Of a stretch of 64,000 bases of DNA, positions 9,990 to 21,404 are shown in pieces. How positions within the stretch are numbered: the first letter of the stretch is position 1; each line of letters opens with the position of its first letter. Made by a program: the position numbers and the translations under genes. This DNA comes from Chamaecyparis obtusa (lineage: Eukaryota > Streptophyta > Pinopsida > Cupressales > Cupressaceae): positions 474,001 through 538,000 of the forward strand of contig BSBK01006356.1 of NCBI GenBank assembly GCA_027943335.1, given 5' to 3'. The notes under the pieces were generated by a model. The model saw nothing but the letters and a program-made list of their open reading frames with translations. It searched no databases and was not told where the DNA came from.

Positions 9990-11584
9990 CAAGATCACAA
10001 CCAAAGAACTCAGCTAACAGTGAAGCGGTATGTTTACTATCTCAGATTGAACCTTTAAGTGTTGAAGATGCATGTAATGATTCAGATTGGCATGATGCTA
10101 TGAAAGAAGGACTTGATGAGATTATTAAGAATGACACTTGGGAACTAGTCCCAAGACCTAGTGATAAGAATGTGATTGGAACAAAGTGTATATTCATAAA
10201 CAATATGAATGAAGATGGTACAGTAGTAAGAAACAAAGCAAGGTTAGTATGTAAAGGGTATGCACAAAGAGAAAGCATTGATTATTCAGACACATTTGCA
10301 CCTATGAGCATATTAGAAGCTATTAAGTTGTTTCTAGCCTATGCTACAGTCAAAAACTTCAAAGTTTATCAAATGGATGTCAAGTCAGTATTCCTGAATG
10401 GAGATTTGAAAGAAGAAGTATACATTGAACAGCCAGAAGGATTCACCTTCTCAAACAAACCTAATATAGTATGCAGATTGAAGAAGGCCCTCTATGGACT
10501 TAAGCAAGCCCCTAGAGCATGGTACAAGAGACTAGATGGATATCTAACAAAGATTGGATTCAAAAAACGAGCAGCAAATTGTAATCTATTCATAAGAGAG
10601 ACATCTGAAGGTTTACTACTTGTAGCTATATTTGTTAATGACATTATCTTTGGAGGTAATGACAAACTTAGTGGTAAATTTGCTAAGGAGATGCAGAATG
10701 AATTTGAGATGAGTATGATTGGTCCTATCAAATACTTTTTGGGATTAAATGTGCAACTGACGAAGAAAGGCATTTTCATTAATCAGTCCAAGTATGTGAA
10801 GGAAATATTAAAGAAATTCAAGATGGATGATTGCAAGCCAGTAGAGACTCCCATGATTACTGGATGCAAGCTTACAAAAGAAGATGACTCACTGGCAATA
10901 GATATAACATTATACAAGTCTATGACTGGCAAACTTATTTATCTTACTCAGACTAGACCTGATATTTTCAATGCAGTTGGCATAGTTGGAAGATTTGCAG
11001 TAGAACCTAAACAAAGTCACCTCATGGTAGTAAAAAGGATATTCAAATACTTGCAAGGCACTATAGACTATGGTCTATGGTATCATAATTCAGAAAATGT
11101 TGAGCTTCATGTGTACACTGATGCAGATTGGGCAGGATGTGTTGATGACAGAAAGAGTACATCAAGTGGAGCAGTGTTTCTTGGTGATAGACTTGTCACT
11201 TGGACAAGCAAGAAACAAAATTGTATTTCTCAATCAGCAACAGAAGCGGAGTATGTTGCAGCAGCCTTGAATTGTTCTACAATTGTTTGGATCAAGTAGA
11301 TGATAAAGGATTTTGGAATTCAGATTGATTATTCTATTGTTATTCACTCTGATAACACTATTACTATCAATATGTCGAAGAACTCTGTGATGCATGCAAA
11401 GACAAAGCACATTGAGATCAAGTATCACTTCCTAAGAGAAAAAGTGGCAAAAAAAGAAGTCAAGCTGGACTATGTGAGTACTAAAGATCAGTTGGCAGAC
11501 ATATTCACAAAGCCCTTGTCAAATGATACTTTTGAGTATCTCAGGGAGAAGTTGGGAGTAATTCCCTTCCCTGATTCTGCTTAA
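9990..11584 (+). pseudogene. Copia-2 reverse transcriptase and RNase H, nearly open but catalytically mutated
   Basis: This is a long open stretch (10100-11299) with the Copia RT blocks: WHDAMKEGLDEI, a VRNKARLVCKGYAQ region, the DVKSVFLNG block near 10378-10405 (normally K-T-A-F-L-N-G) and YGLKQAPRAWYKRL near 10492-10535. The catalytic YVDD reads F-V-N-D near 10630-10645, so an essential metal-binding aspartate is lost. RNase H follows, with DADWAGC, KSTSSG and the SATEAEYVAA block. A single TAG at 11297-11299 separates the last 94 codons, which end with ADIFTKPL, a hallmark of Copia C-termini, and a stop at 11582. Confidence 0.9.
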
Positions 11585-11689
11585 AAGAAAGAAGGAAAGG
11601 CATCAATCCTCAGGGGTTGATGGAAGGTTGACTACTCTACCTCAGGAGTAGTACCGGTGCTTAAAATGAATGGCGCCCTTTGCCATTGA

Positions 11690-11944
11690 TGTCAAAGGGG
11701 GAGTAATATATAGTCATAAAAAATATAAGTAAAAATGAGTAATATATTAAGGGGGAGAAGTATTCAGTTATGACAGCAGTTCAGTTGAAGAAATGGAGAA
11801 TATTGGAATATATTGCAGAAGATGGAGGATTCATCTTTGGGGAACTTTTGAAGAGGAAATGGAGAATGTTATAAAAGAATTGTTCATTTGGGTTGGTGGT
11901 GGTTTTTCATTCCACATGTTGCCATCAATGCCAAAGGGGGAGAT
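11690..11944 (+). promoter_or_regulatory. Copia-2 triple polypurine-tract region
   Basis: Three purine tracts lie in the 3' untranslated region: AAAGGGGGAG near 11694, AAGGGGGAGAAG near 11750 and AAAGGGGGAGA just before the LTR (about 11933-11943). The last abuts the LTR and is the expected plus-strand primer. The others are upstream copies. Confidence 0.75.
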
Positions 11945-13276
11945 TGTTGGAGATTTGTCAGCAGGCCAGTACTGACTGTATGTTTGTCATTGATGACAAC
12001 ATATGGAAAGTAATATGCGTGGAAGTCTTATGCAGTAAGTTTTCAGTATATGTAGCATGGACATGATATCAGCATAATATCATGGGCGCAGAGCTTAACT
12101 GTTAGTACAGACAGTTATATAGCAGCTTGTATCAGCAATGTTCCTGACAGAGCAACAAGCAGTGTTCTGTGTATGGTTGTCTGTACAATTATTATAGAGC
12201 CTTGCGCGCTTGGATATATGTTGAAGACATGTTAGTGATGTTTCAGTCATGGACGCATAGTTTGATATTCAGTAGAAGTGAAGTTATGCAGTCGCTATTC
12301 GCCAATAGCAGTTTCCTGTGTTTAATCAGAAGAGCTAACAGAGATTTTATTGGTTGTGGAGTTGCGCCTATCTTTTGGGTATGTGCCCTTGGAGTTAAGC
12401 TTGGAGAATAGTTATTCATGTTCGGTTAAGAGTGCATAAAGTAATTCAGCTTGAGGAGAAAGATCCAGTTGTTTTGGTAGAACTGACGGTGTGTAGTGTG
12501 CGTCTACAATTATCTTATTGGACAGGTCTCAAAATGTGTTGCATGCATAGTAGAGCCGACAGAATGTTTATCAAAATTTGTTATAGTTTCTCTAATATGA
12601 TTTCAAGGTGGTTCTAACAGGCCGACTTGATTATATCATTTAGAGGAAAGATATTTATAGACAGTCATTTGTGATTGCTTGAGTGTGGTTCATGGTTGAG
12701 TAAGCAGAGCAGAGCAGAGTGTGCAAAGTGTTGAACCATCAGAGGAAGGTCTATGTGACCAAGTAAAGTATTTGTGCTACACATTGGAACTGATCCAGAC
12801 AGAAGGTCAAAGCGCAGTTCACCAAGATCTAAATATAGTGTGTATCTATTATTCAGAAGGTTGTAGCCTTTGCCCCTTTGAGCAATGAGCTCTTGGACAG
12901 TGCATCATCTCCCTAACAGGGACAACTGTAAAAGACTCCTAATAGGGTCGGACCCTTGACCAGGTCTACTGTACTAAATATATTGTAAAGCAACTTCTAA
13001 CAGGATTAGGGATCTTCTAACAAAGATCATAATATACTAATACAGAATATTAGTGGGTGTCAATTCCCACCGGTGTTTTTACCTATTTGGGTTTCCTCGT
13101 AACCAAAATATTGGTGTTGTGTTCATGCGTTCTTTCATTGTGTTTATGCTTTATCTTTAAGTATACTTAATTGGATAAAAAATTGAATCTTGTAGATAAC
13201 TGATTCACGCCCCCTCCCCTTCCCCCCCCCCCCCCCCCCCCCCTCTCTCAGTTATCTCTTGGGACTATTCCTAACA
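11945..13276 (+). repeat. Copia-2 3' LTR
   Basis: It runs from TGTTGG to CTAACA (1332 bp). It shares its whole length with the 5' LTR, differing mostly by transitions and by a longer C tract at about 13209-13246. GCCGAC cores are at 12555 and 12621. Confidence 0.93.
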
Positions 13277-14330
13277 AGTTCGTGGGAAGCAAGATGTGGA
13301 TCCGGGATTGGCAGACATGTTGAGACAACTTGCTCCTAGATTAGAAGTTGTTGAAACAGCCCAGCGAAGAGGAAGACATCTTGAAGATGCTAGTGATGAT
13401 GAAATTGAGGAACAATGAGTTGATGTAGAACCTGCACCAGTGATGGATCAAGGTGAGGAAATATTGTTGAAGGCTTTCACAAATCTGAAGTCTACACGAC
13501 ATTTTAATCCTCCTGAGTATAGTGGAAAATTGGATTCCGATGAATTGGTGGACTGGATCACCGAAATGGAAAAGTACTTTGAATATGAAAATGTCCCTTA
13601 GGAAAATAAGGTGAAAATTGCAAGCACGACAATGAAAAGTCATGCATCCTTGTGGTGGGAACATCTGCAGTTGGATAGAAAGAAGAAAGGCAAAGACCAA
13701 AATAAGATATGGAATAAGATGGTGAATAATTGAAAGGAAATTTTTTACCTTGTAATTATTAGATTAACCTATTTAGGTGAATGCAAAGTTTGAGGCAGAA
13801 AGATAGCTCAGTAAGAGATTATACTAAGGAATTCTATAGATTAGATATCAAATCTGGACATGATGAAAATGATGTGGAAAGAATTTCTAGGTACCTAAAT
13901 GGATTGAGAGTTTCCATCCAAGAGGAAATCAGTTTGGTCAAATTGGAAAACATTGGAGAAGCTTATCAATTTGCATTGAAAGCTGAGGAGAAATTGAACA
14001 AAAGACATGAGCAAAGACAAAAAGGTAGAGATCACAGATTCCCTAGAGGAAGAGGTAGATCCTATGGTGAAAACAGTAGATCTGAACTAGAGAAGACAAA
14101 TCTGGATAAAGGCAAGACCAAGTGGAAAGGTGAACGTTCATCTAGAGGAAGAATCAATAACTATTGAGGTGGTTATAACAGAGGTGGTTTCTGAAGAACT
14201 TGTTACAATTGTGGAGAAGAAGGACATAGATCATTTGAGTGTACACATGCAAGTAAGAAGTTCGGTAGCAGTAGAAATGCTTTGGTGCAAGAAGAGTCAC
14301 CGATGAACTTGAGAAGGAAAAGAACTTGAT
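13277..14330 (+). pseudogene. Gypsy-B gag, broken
   Basis: The Gypsy-B frame resumes here after the Copia-2 insertion. A leader segment (RQLAPRLEVVETAQRRGR) precedes the retrotransposon-gag core, with HFNPPEYSGKLDSDELVDW near 13501-13557 and ASLWWEHLQLDRK near 13645-13683. A short disruption near 13730-13780 adds non-homologous bases and a stop. An open segment (13781-14167) then carries the KDSSVRDYTKEFYRLD block, a basic Arg-rich tail, and a zinc knuckle CYNCGEEGHRSFEC near 14197-14240. Stops also occur at 13416, about 13600 and 14165. Confidence 0.87.
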
Positions 14331-15642
14331 GGTAAGAAGAGCACTTTGGAGTGAAAATAATGATGAAGATCTGGTAAGGAAACGTTTGTTTAAGACTAGA
14401 TGTAGAGTTTCTGATGAAGTATGGAAAGTAATGATTGACAGTGGAAGCTCAGAGAACTTGGCATCTGAGGAAATGGTTACAAAGTTACAGTTGAAAAGGG
14501 TGGAACACCCGAAGCCCTATCAAATCTTATGGATCAAAGATGAGCATACACTCTTGGTAAGTGAACAACGTTATGTGAATTTAAAAATTGGAAAGTACTA
14601 AGATAAGGTGTTATGTGATATCATGCCTATGGATTGTTGTCATATTTTGTTGGGTAGACTTTGGCAATATGATAGACATGCTATATCTGATGGGAGATTG
14701 CATAAATCTACTATTTGGGCTAATGGGAGAAGACAAATCTTGTTACATTTGATTGAAGAACATGTTAGTAGTGGTTGTACATCTGTGAAAGTTTGCTTGA
14801 TGGAAGGAAGAAAGTTTGTTAAGGATTTGATGAAGAATGATGTATGTTTTGATGTGATTCCTAACAAACCGAGTAAGAAAACAGAGGATAGCATCCCTGA
14901 AGAGATTGATAAGTTACTCACCGAGTACAGTGAAATCATTTCTGATAATTTCCCTAATGGTTTGTCACCGAAGAGAAGCATTGATCATTGCATGGATCTA
15001 ATCCCTAGAGCTAGTTTACTGAATAAGGCACCACATCGGTTGACACCTACCGAGAATTACGAAGTGAACCAACATATTCAAGAATTGTTGCAGAAAGGTT
15101 TGATCCAAAAAAGTTTGAGTCCTTCTGCAGTACCTGTTGTATTAGCACCTAAGAAGAATGGAGAATGGCGAATGTGTACGGATTCTAGAGCAATCAACAA
15201 GATAATAATGAAATATAAGTTTCCTATACCGAGAATGGATGACATAATGGATAGTCTGACTGGAGCAAAATATTTTACCAAAATTGATTTGAAAAGTGGG
15301 TATCATCGTATCAGAATCAGAGAAGGTGATGAGTGGAACACTACTTTTAAGACAAAAGAAGGTTTGTATGAGTGGTTGGTTATGCCTTTTGGTTTAACTA
15401 ATGAACCGAGTACTTTTATAAGGTTGATGAATAAAGTTTTGAAGAAATTCTTAGGTAAATTTGTGATTGTATACCTAGATGATATTCTGATATTCAGTAA
15501 GACCATAGAAGAACATTTGTTGCATGTTAAACAAGTATTGCAAAGGTTGAAAGAAGAAAAGTTGTTGATAAATCTGAAAAAGTGTTCTTTCATGAAAGAG
15601 GAGATTGTGTATTTGGAATTTGTGATTTCAGCTAATGGTTGA
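14300..15642 (+). pseudogene. Gypsy-B protease and reverse transcriptase
   Basis: The protease has an intact DSG triplet (VMIDSGSSENLA, about 14431-14466) and a HILLGRLWQ block near 14641, split by a stop at 14599. Reverse transcriptase follows in one open stretch: LIPRASLLNKAPHRLTP, VPVVLAPKKNGEWRMC near 15131-15178, the [13 protein letters not shown] block near 15279-15318, MPFGLTNEPSTF, and the catalytic YLDD at 15472-15483. A stop at about 15640 sits where a glycine-rich turn is expected. The catalytic residues are intact, so this copy died by frameshift and nonsense changes rather than active-site loss. ACCGAG occurs repeatedly in the coding strand here. Confidence 0.9.
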
Positions 15643-16436
15643 AGATGGATCTTAAAAAGGTTGAAGCTATTTTGAATTGGGCTACACCTAAGAATGCTAG
15701 TGAGGTAAGATCGTTTCATGGTTTGGCTAGTTTTTACTGAAAGTTCATTAGGAATTTCAGTTCAATTTGTAATGCTATGACTGAGACTATGAGAGGAGAT
15801 AAAAGAGAATTCAAGTGGACACATGGAGATGATAAAAGTTTTGAGACTCTGAAGCAAAAAGTTTTTGAATTGTCCGTGTTAGCATTGTCTGATTTCAATA
15901 AGGTATTTCAAGTGGAATGTGATGCAAGTGGTAGTGCAATTAGAGCTGTGTTGAGTCAAGAAGGTAAACATGTTGTTTTCTTTAATGAAAAGTTGAATGA
16001 TGCAAAAAGGAAATATTTTGTGTATGATCAAGAATTCTATGCTATTGTTCAAGCCCTGAAGAAATGGAGACATTATTTGATACCGAGTGAATTTGTGTTG
16101 TATATTGATCATAAAGCTTTACAGTATTTGGGTAGTCAGAATAAGTTGAATCACAAACATATGAAATGGGTTGAATATTTGCAGAGTTATACATTTGTGA
16201 TAAAGCATAAGAGTGGAGTCACTAACCGAGTTGGTGATACATTAAGTAGAAGAAGATATTTGATGACCGAGATGAAAATTGAAGTTCTTTGTTTTAATGA
16301 CATGAGAGATTCTTATGAATTTGATCCTGATTTTTATGAGTTGTGGAGAAAGTGCAGAGCACCTATTCAAGATCAACCGAGTACTAAATGGGAAGAATAT
16401 TTCATTCAAGGAGGTATGTTGTTTAAAGGTATTTAG
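15643..16436 (+). pseudogene. Gypsy-B RNase H
   Basis: A short out-of-frame linker (15643-15776) corresponds to the RT thumb and connection, with the SEVRSFHGLASF-like block. RNase H then reads open from 15777. Blocks include FQVECDASGSAIRAVL (about 15908-15955), the VVFFNEKLNDAKR block, YDQEFYAIVQALKKWRHYL and the VLYIDHKALQYL block near 16096-16130, ending at the DTLSRR motif near 16230. The D-E-D catalytic set appears present. Confidence 0.88.
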
Positions 16437-17630
16437 TTGTGTATACCGAGAGGATCAATGAAAACTAATTTGATAAAGGAGAAACATAGTAGTGGTTTGG
16501 CTGGACACTTTGGTGTTGACAAGACATTGAATTTACTTAAGGAGAAATACTTTTGGCCACAGTTGTAAAAGGATGTTCATAAATTTGTGAGAAGTTGTGG
16601 AATTTGTCAAGTTGCAAAAGGAGTAAGTCAGAATACTAGATTGTATATCTGTTCCTGAGAAACCTTAGATTGATATCATTATGGATTTTGTTCTTGGCTT
16701 ACCGAAGACAGTAAGAGGTAATGATTCTGTATTTGTGGTTGTGGATAGATTTTCTAAAATGACACATTTTATACCTTGTAAAAAGACATCATATGCAATA
16801 CATATAGCAAATCTTTTCTTTAAGGAAATTGTCAGATTGCATGGATTACCAAGGAGTATCATCTCTGCCTAAGACAATAAGTTTGTTGGATACTTTTGAA
16901 AGACCCTTTTGAAAAAATTTGGCACCGAGTTGAAATATAGTTCTACATTTCACCCACAAATCGATGGATAGACAGAAGTTGTGAATAGAAGCTTGGGAAA
17001 TCTTTTGAGATATTTAGTTGGAGACGCACCGAGTAATTGGGATTCTGTGTTGGCACAAACTGAGTTTGCACAGAAAAATTTAGTGAATAGGAGTACTGGA
17101 AAAACACTTTTTGAGATTGTAAATGGCATACAACCGAGAGGTATATTAGACTTGAGAGATATTGGTGATGAAGGAAAGAGAAGTGCCGAAGGAGTAAAGT
17201 TTGTTGAGTACATGAAGACATTGCATGAAGATGTGAAACACAAGTTGGAGAAGAGTAATAAAAAAAACAAAGATAGAGTTGATAGATCTAGAAGACATAA
17301 GACTTTTGCAGATGGTGATGAAGTAATGGTTCATTTGAAGAAAGACAGTTTCCTGTTGGAACATATGGGAAGCTGAAAATGAAGAAGTTTGGTCCTTGCA
17401 AAATTTTGAGAAAATTTGACAGTGGAAATGTTTATGAGATTGAGTTACTTGATTACATGAATATATCACCTATATTCAACATTGTTGATTTGTATGAGTA
17501 CCATGAGTCAGATGAAGAAATGACAGTACCGAATGATTATCCTAAGAAACAGATAGAAGAAGTTGAGCAGATTTTGGAACAAAGAGTTGGTAGAAGTACA
17601 AGAGAAAAATAGTATATGGAATATCTGGTA
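16437..17630 (+). pseudogene. Gypsy-B integrase with C-terminal chromo-like tail, broken
   Basis: The integrase zinc module is degenerate near 16490-16620 (CGICQVAKG visible). The catalytic core reads IMDFVLGLP (16678-16704), the [15 protein letters not shown] block, then a stop at 16870 near the second aspartate. It resumes with the LGNLLRYLVGDA region (about 16993) and continues to 17376. The last block (17379-17612) holds KKFGPCKILRK and the NISPIFNIVDLYEYH region, the usual end of this Gypsy group. No clear aromatic-cage chromodomain remains. It acts by inserting the cDNA into chromosomes. Confidence 0.87.
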
Positions 17631-17747
17631 AAGTAGAAGAATAGACCGATTGAAGACAGTTCATAGATTTCACAATGTGAGTTCGATTCAGCTCAGATTG
17701 CACCTGTTGCATGATTCGGAGAATCATTTCAAATAACCCCAGGTGTC

Positions 17748-18403
17748 TGATGCAGGAGCATCTCGAGTCCTTGGCAATCCTGTATCACCAAAAACATGTT
17801 TGTGTTTTCCTATGTTGCTCGGTTCCTGCTTTGACTGAGTTGGCTCGGTAGTTGCTCGATTTCCTTTGTTAACCGAGGTTGGTCGGTTATCTCTCTGGCG
17901 CTCGGTGATGCTTGCCTGGCGCTCGGTTATCCTTGCTTACCGAGGTGTTTGTTTTAGTTTCCTATTGAGGCTGACTTGTGCAATTAATTGTGGTCACAGA
18001 TTTAATGTTGGTATCTATCATTGGGAAGCGTGTGGACCTAGATCTGGTCGTTCCTTCCTTTGATGGTGGATCTGAAGGCCGACTTGTTTGATAGCCTCTT
18101 GTATATATTATAATCTTTGCTTGTAGTTTAGGGGAGTCAGTTTTGATAGGAGATAGAAGTTAGAAGTGGGAAGATAGTTTCAGATCCTCGCATGTTGGAG
18201 GACTTTTGTATTTGAATTGTAATATCTAGCCTAAACCGGGAAGGCCTTACAACTCGGCATGTATGAATCTATTTGATGATAATAAGAAGCTCATCTGCAT
18301 TCTCTCTCTCACTTGTGTGTTTGTTGCTTCCGCATGTGATTTCTGCAAGGTGGATCTGGTTAGGGTGTGCCCTCGGCCCCTCTCATGCTCCTCATTTGCG
18401 TCA
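17748..18403 (+). repeat. Gypsy-B 3' LTR
   Basis: It runs from TGATGCAGGAGCATC to TTTGCGTCA (656 bp), followed by the target duplication ATATT at 18404-18408. CTCGGT and ACCGAG motifs cluster at about 17818-17945. The GCCGAC core of the 5' copy is GCTGAC here, and another GCCGAC lies at 18078. Confidence 0.93.
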
Positions 18404-18700
18404 ATATTTTATCTAAAGCACTCCTCTACGATGGGGGTCTTGTTGATAAGATCTATTTTTCTTTGAGGATCCTTTTTTTCTTCCATAAGTGACATCATTT
18501 TTCACGATTATCTATGCTCTTTGATGTAGGGGTCAATACTCTTCACTAAGAATATAGTGTACATTGTTGTTAACAGGATATCTCCTTACTTTGTGAAGTA
18601 GGTATCCTCCTTTCTCTTCCTTATCTTGTCTAGTAAGTAGCCATGATAAGGAGGGGGCATATATAGGGTCTCCCTTATGCTATAGTTTTTATTTTTCAAT

Positions 18701-18844
18701 ATGCTAAATCCTCGGAAGGTAACACACATAAGTTGCTAAACCCTGAAGAGACACGCAGTTTCAATTTCAAATATGTTAAATCCTCGAAAGGTAACACACA
18801 TAAGTTGCTAAATCCTGAAGAGACGCACATTTTATATTCCATAG
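18701..18844. repeat. 72-bp tandem duplication
   Basis: Two adjacent units, 18701-18772 and 18773-18844, share ATGYTAAATCCTCGRAAGG, the AACACACATAAGTTGCTAAA block and the CCTGAAGAGAC end. They differ at a handful of bases. Confidence 0.8.
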
Positions 18845-19849
18845 TGATGCAAGAATGTGGATCTATGGGTATTCCAAAAGCCGTCAAAAGACGCATTACA
18901 ATTACAAAGCACAATTTTTGGGTGAACTATCAGGTTTGGCTACCTGTTGGGCTCTCCCTCCTAGATGATTCACGGTAAGATGGACATCTTACTGGGTGAG
19001 GTAATCATTCTCTCTTCTCTCTTTTCACTTTCATGCTAGTAGGATTAGATCATGAAGCTATGTTATCTATAGTGTTGCTCATCTTTCTTATGTAATCATT
19101 TATGCTTTTATGATAGCTTTCCAAATATGATATTAGTATAGGAAGCATTTTGTCGCAAGGTTTCCTTTGCTAGTTGATTTGGGTTTGTTTTTGTACTAAC
19201 TCCTCTTTTGTGTCTTTTAGCTTTGCCTTTATTTTCTCTTTGTTTTTGCACCCTCGTGTGTGTATGTTGAGTTAGAATCCTTGGCCTGAGGGCTCATGTC
19301 CTCAACTAAGTGATATTCTACCTCGTTGCGATCCACTGGAATCTTTCTTCTCCTTTACCAAGAGTTTGCATTGAGTCCATACTCTTCTAAAGTGGGGGCT
19401 AAATGTATCGTCGAAGTATGGAAGCACTTCCTTTTAGGACTGATTTAGCCCTTTCAATAAGTGGTTTGGGGTCATGTCAAACGCCTTGAATGTGTCTTTG
19501 GCTTGGATCTGGTTTTTTACCCTATCTTGCCCTGTTTTCTACTTATTTCCTACCTAATTATGGCACCATGTTTTGTGAATTTGAGGTTCTTGACCTCGGG
19601 GTCAAGGTCCACCATCTGGATCAAGGTCGACCTCGACCCTGACCCAGGGTTTAAATTTCATATTTCGAAGATTTTTCGGATGCTGGGTTTTGGAAAGATT
19701 TATTCCCCGCTTCCGGGTCGGCTGTTTCGGGCTTCGAAATGGTAAACTCTTAAATGGTATTTAATTTAGGTCCACTTCCAAGGTTATAGGCTTAATGGGA
19801 ATTTATTTCTCCTATGTCAGCCTCTCTAAAAGTTTGTGCCCTAGACTAG

Positions 19850-19858
19850 TATAAAAGG
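19850..19858 (+). promoter_or_regulatory. TATA box of a probable LTR promoter
   Basis: TATAAAAGG is a strong plant TATA match, followed about 30 bases later by CTCATTTCAATC, a plausible start region. Which element it belongs to is not established. Confidence 0.45.
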
Positions 19859-20920
19859 AAGTCTTCTCCTCTCATTTCAATCTATCAAAACACAAAATCT
19901 ATCGAAAAGCAACATCCATTATCTCTCAAGCATTCAAGAAATCAAGCATTCAAACATTCAAGTTCTCCATTGAAGATCAAGGATTCAAGCATTCAAGCCT
20001 TAAAGGGATTTGGTTCAAGCATTAAAGATTCATCATTCAAACCCTAAATCTAGCCATCATGGTGGTGTGATCTTCCTTCAAGATCCTTTGTTCATCTTCA
20101 AGATCTATTCATTCTTCCTTCGAGGTGGATTCCAAGCATACAATCATGGAGGTTTTGATTTACATTTGTGAATTTTTATGTTGAGTCCAAGCTTTTATAT
20201 TAACATACTTGTTTACATTTCAAATACAATTGCATATCTATTGAATATCGTAGCTTCGTTGTTAGATCTACTTCTACTACTTGCTAGCATTCTCTATTTT
20301 AAGGTTAATTCCAAAACCGGGGTTTGACCAAGGCAAACCGCTCATCCAAACAACAAAACCATTTTTCTTGCAGGAACAGGTGCGGAATAGTGAATTACAA
20401 AGCATATTCGAACACCCTTTTTCGGCAAACTTTCGAGATCTGAGAACAGAATTTTCGTTGGACCAGCGCAGGTCAAGGTCAACAAAAAGGGGTCAAGGTT
20501 GACCTTTATTTCGGTCAAGGTCGACCTGGTTCAGAAAAGCGAAAGATTTCTAGATTTTCTCTGTCTCTGAGTTTCCAGGCCAAATCCAGTTGCAGAATTT
20601 CCAGAAACTGAGTACAGACACCAGAAAAAACCAAATTTCCAAATCTTCTAGTTGATTCCTTTTCGCACTGATCGTCTCCTTTCAGTTAATCAATTGAGAT
20701 CTCCTTGTCTTAGATTAGAAGGTGATTTATGTCCACAATATTTTCCATCACACACATAACACTACATAGATATAAAAATATATATTTTTTATCTTACATA
20801 TATATATATAGTTTAATCATATGTTTTCTCTTCATGGAGTAGGTTAAATATTTAGCCTTTAAAATTTCAAATACTTTATATTTGAATTAAACTAAATATA
20901 ACATGGTAAGTTTTATAGAC

Positions 20921-20922
<2 letters not shown>

Positions 20923-20957
<35 letters not shown>
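20923..20957. repeat. (TA)n microsatellite
   Basis: About 35 bases of uninterrupted TA dinucleotide. A shorter TA run lies at about 20799-20811. Confidence 0.97.
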
Positions 20958-20960
<3 letters not shown>

Positions 20961-21190
20961 TGTTTTTATATTAAGTAGAAAAATTATTCTTTTAGAAAAC
21001 AAAGTTAAATTTTTTTAATATCCAAATTAGAGTTGTGCATGTGCCAAATATGCACACCTAATTACTTTCTCCTAAGTTTAATATAGATAGGTTGAAAATT
21101 CATTCCACGCAAACATATATCCCTTTTTTTCTACATTTTATTATGCAGATTTAAAAAGAAATAATAGTAAATAAGTATCAAATATCTTTG

Positions 21191-21193
<3 letters not shown>

Positions 21194-21267
<74 letters not shown>
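21194..21267. repeat. Compound (TC)n-(AT)n microsatellite
   Basis: An uninterrupted TC run of about 57 bases (21194-21250) leads straight into an AT run to 21267. Confidence 0.97.
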
Positions 21268-21404
21268 CATATATACACTTCATTCTTATCAAAAATCCCT
21301 TTTGCCAAAATCGAATATCATATGTTTATGATAGTCTTGTTTAAAAATAAAATCGAATTGGATTTGTTATGTAAGTTTCTTTGGGGTTTTTAAAAATTGA
21401 AGTT

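Larger units (their letters stand above)
6104..13276 (+). mobile_element. Copia-2, complete Ty1/Copia LTR retrotransposon nested in Gypsy-B
   Basis: Two LTRs (6104-7415 and 11945-13276) flank gag, protease, integrase, reverse transcriptase and RNase H in that order. Integrase before RT defines Copia. It interrupts the Gypsy-B gag leader: sequence left of 6104 continues at 13282. The putative target duplications are degenerate (GTTTC at 6100-6104 if the first LTR base was lost, against AGTTC at 13277-13281). Numerous stops and a mutated RT active site show it is dead. Confidence 0.93.
5289..18403 (+). mobile_element. Gypsy-B, complete Ty3/Gypsy LTR retrotransposon (with Copia-2 nested inside)
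   Basis: The element is bounded by two related LTRs (5289-5960 and 17748-18403) and by perfect 5-bp target duplications ATATT at 5284-5288 and 18404-18408. Its own internal sequence is 5961-6103 plus 13277-17747. The order is primer site, gag, protease, reverse transcriptase, RNase H, integrase, which is Ty3/Gypsy. Frameshifts and stops show it is inactive. Its LTR termini match the gag-protease-only elements NA-1 and NA-2, so a Gypsy-B-like lineage may have supplied enzymes for them in trans (inference). Confidence 0.93.
18404..20780. other. Non-coding repeat DNA with a promoter-like box; no gene recognised
   Basis: There is no convincing coding region. Visible structure is a 72-bp tandem duplication (18701-18844), a TATAAAAGG box at 19850-19858 followed by a CA/TTCAAGCATTCAAG-rich stretch (19920-20030), and three TCAAGGTYGACCT motifs (19621, 20493, 20515). 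The TATA box plus the downstream leader-like stretch suggests an old LTR promoter. I could not find its ends or a primer site. Confidence 0.5.

Noticed and set aside
10492..10779. Minus-strand frame opposite Copia-2 reverse transcriptase
   Set aside because: Shadow of the RT coding strand, with no independent signal.
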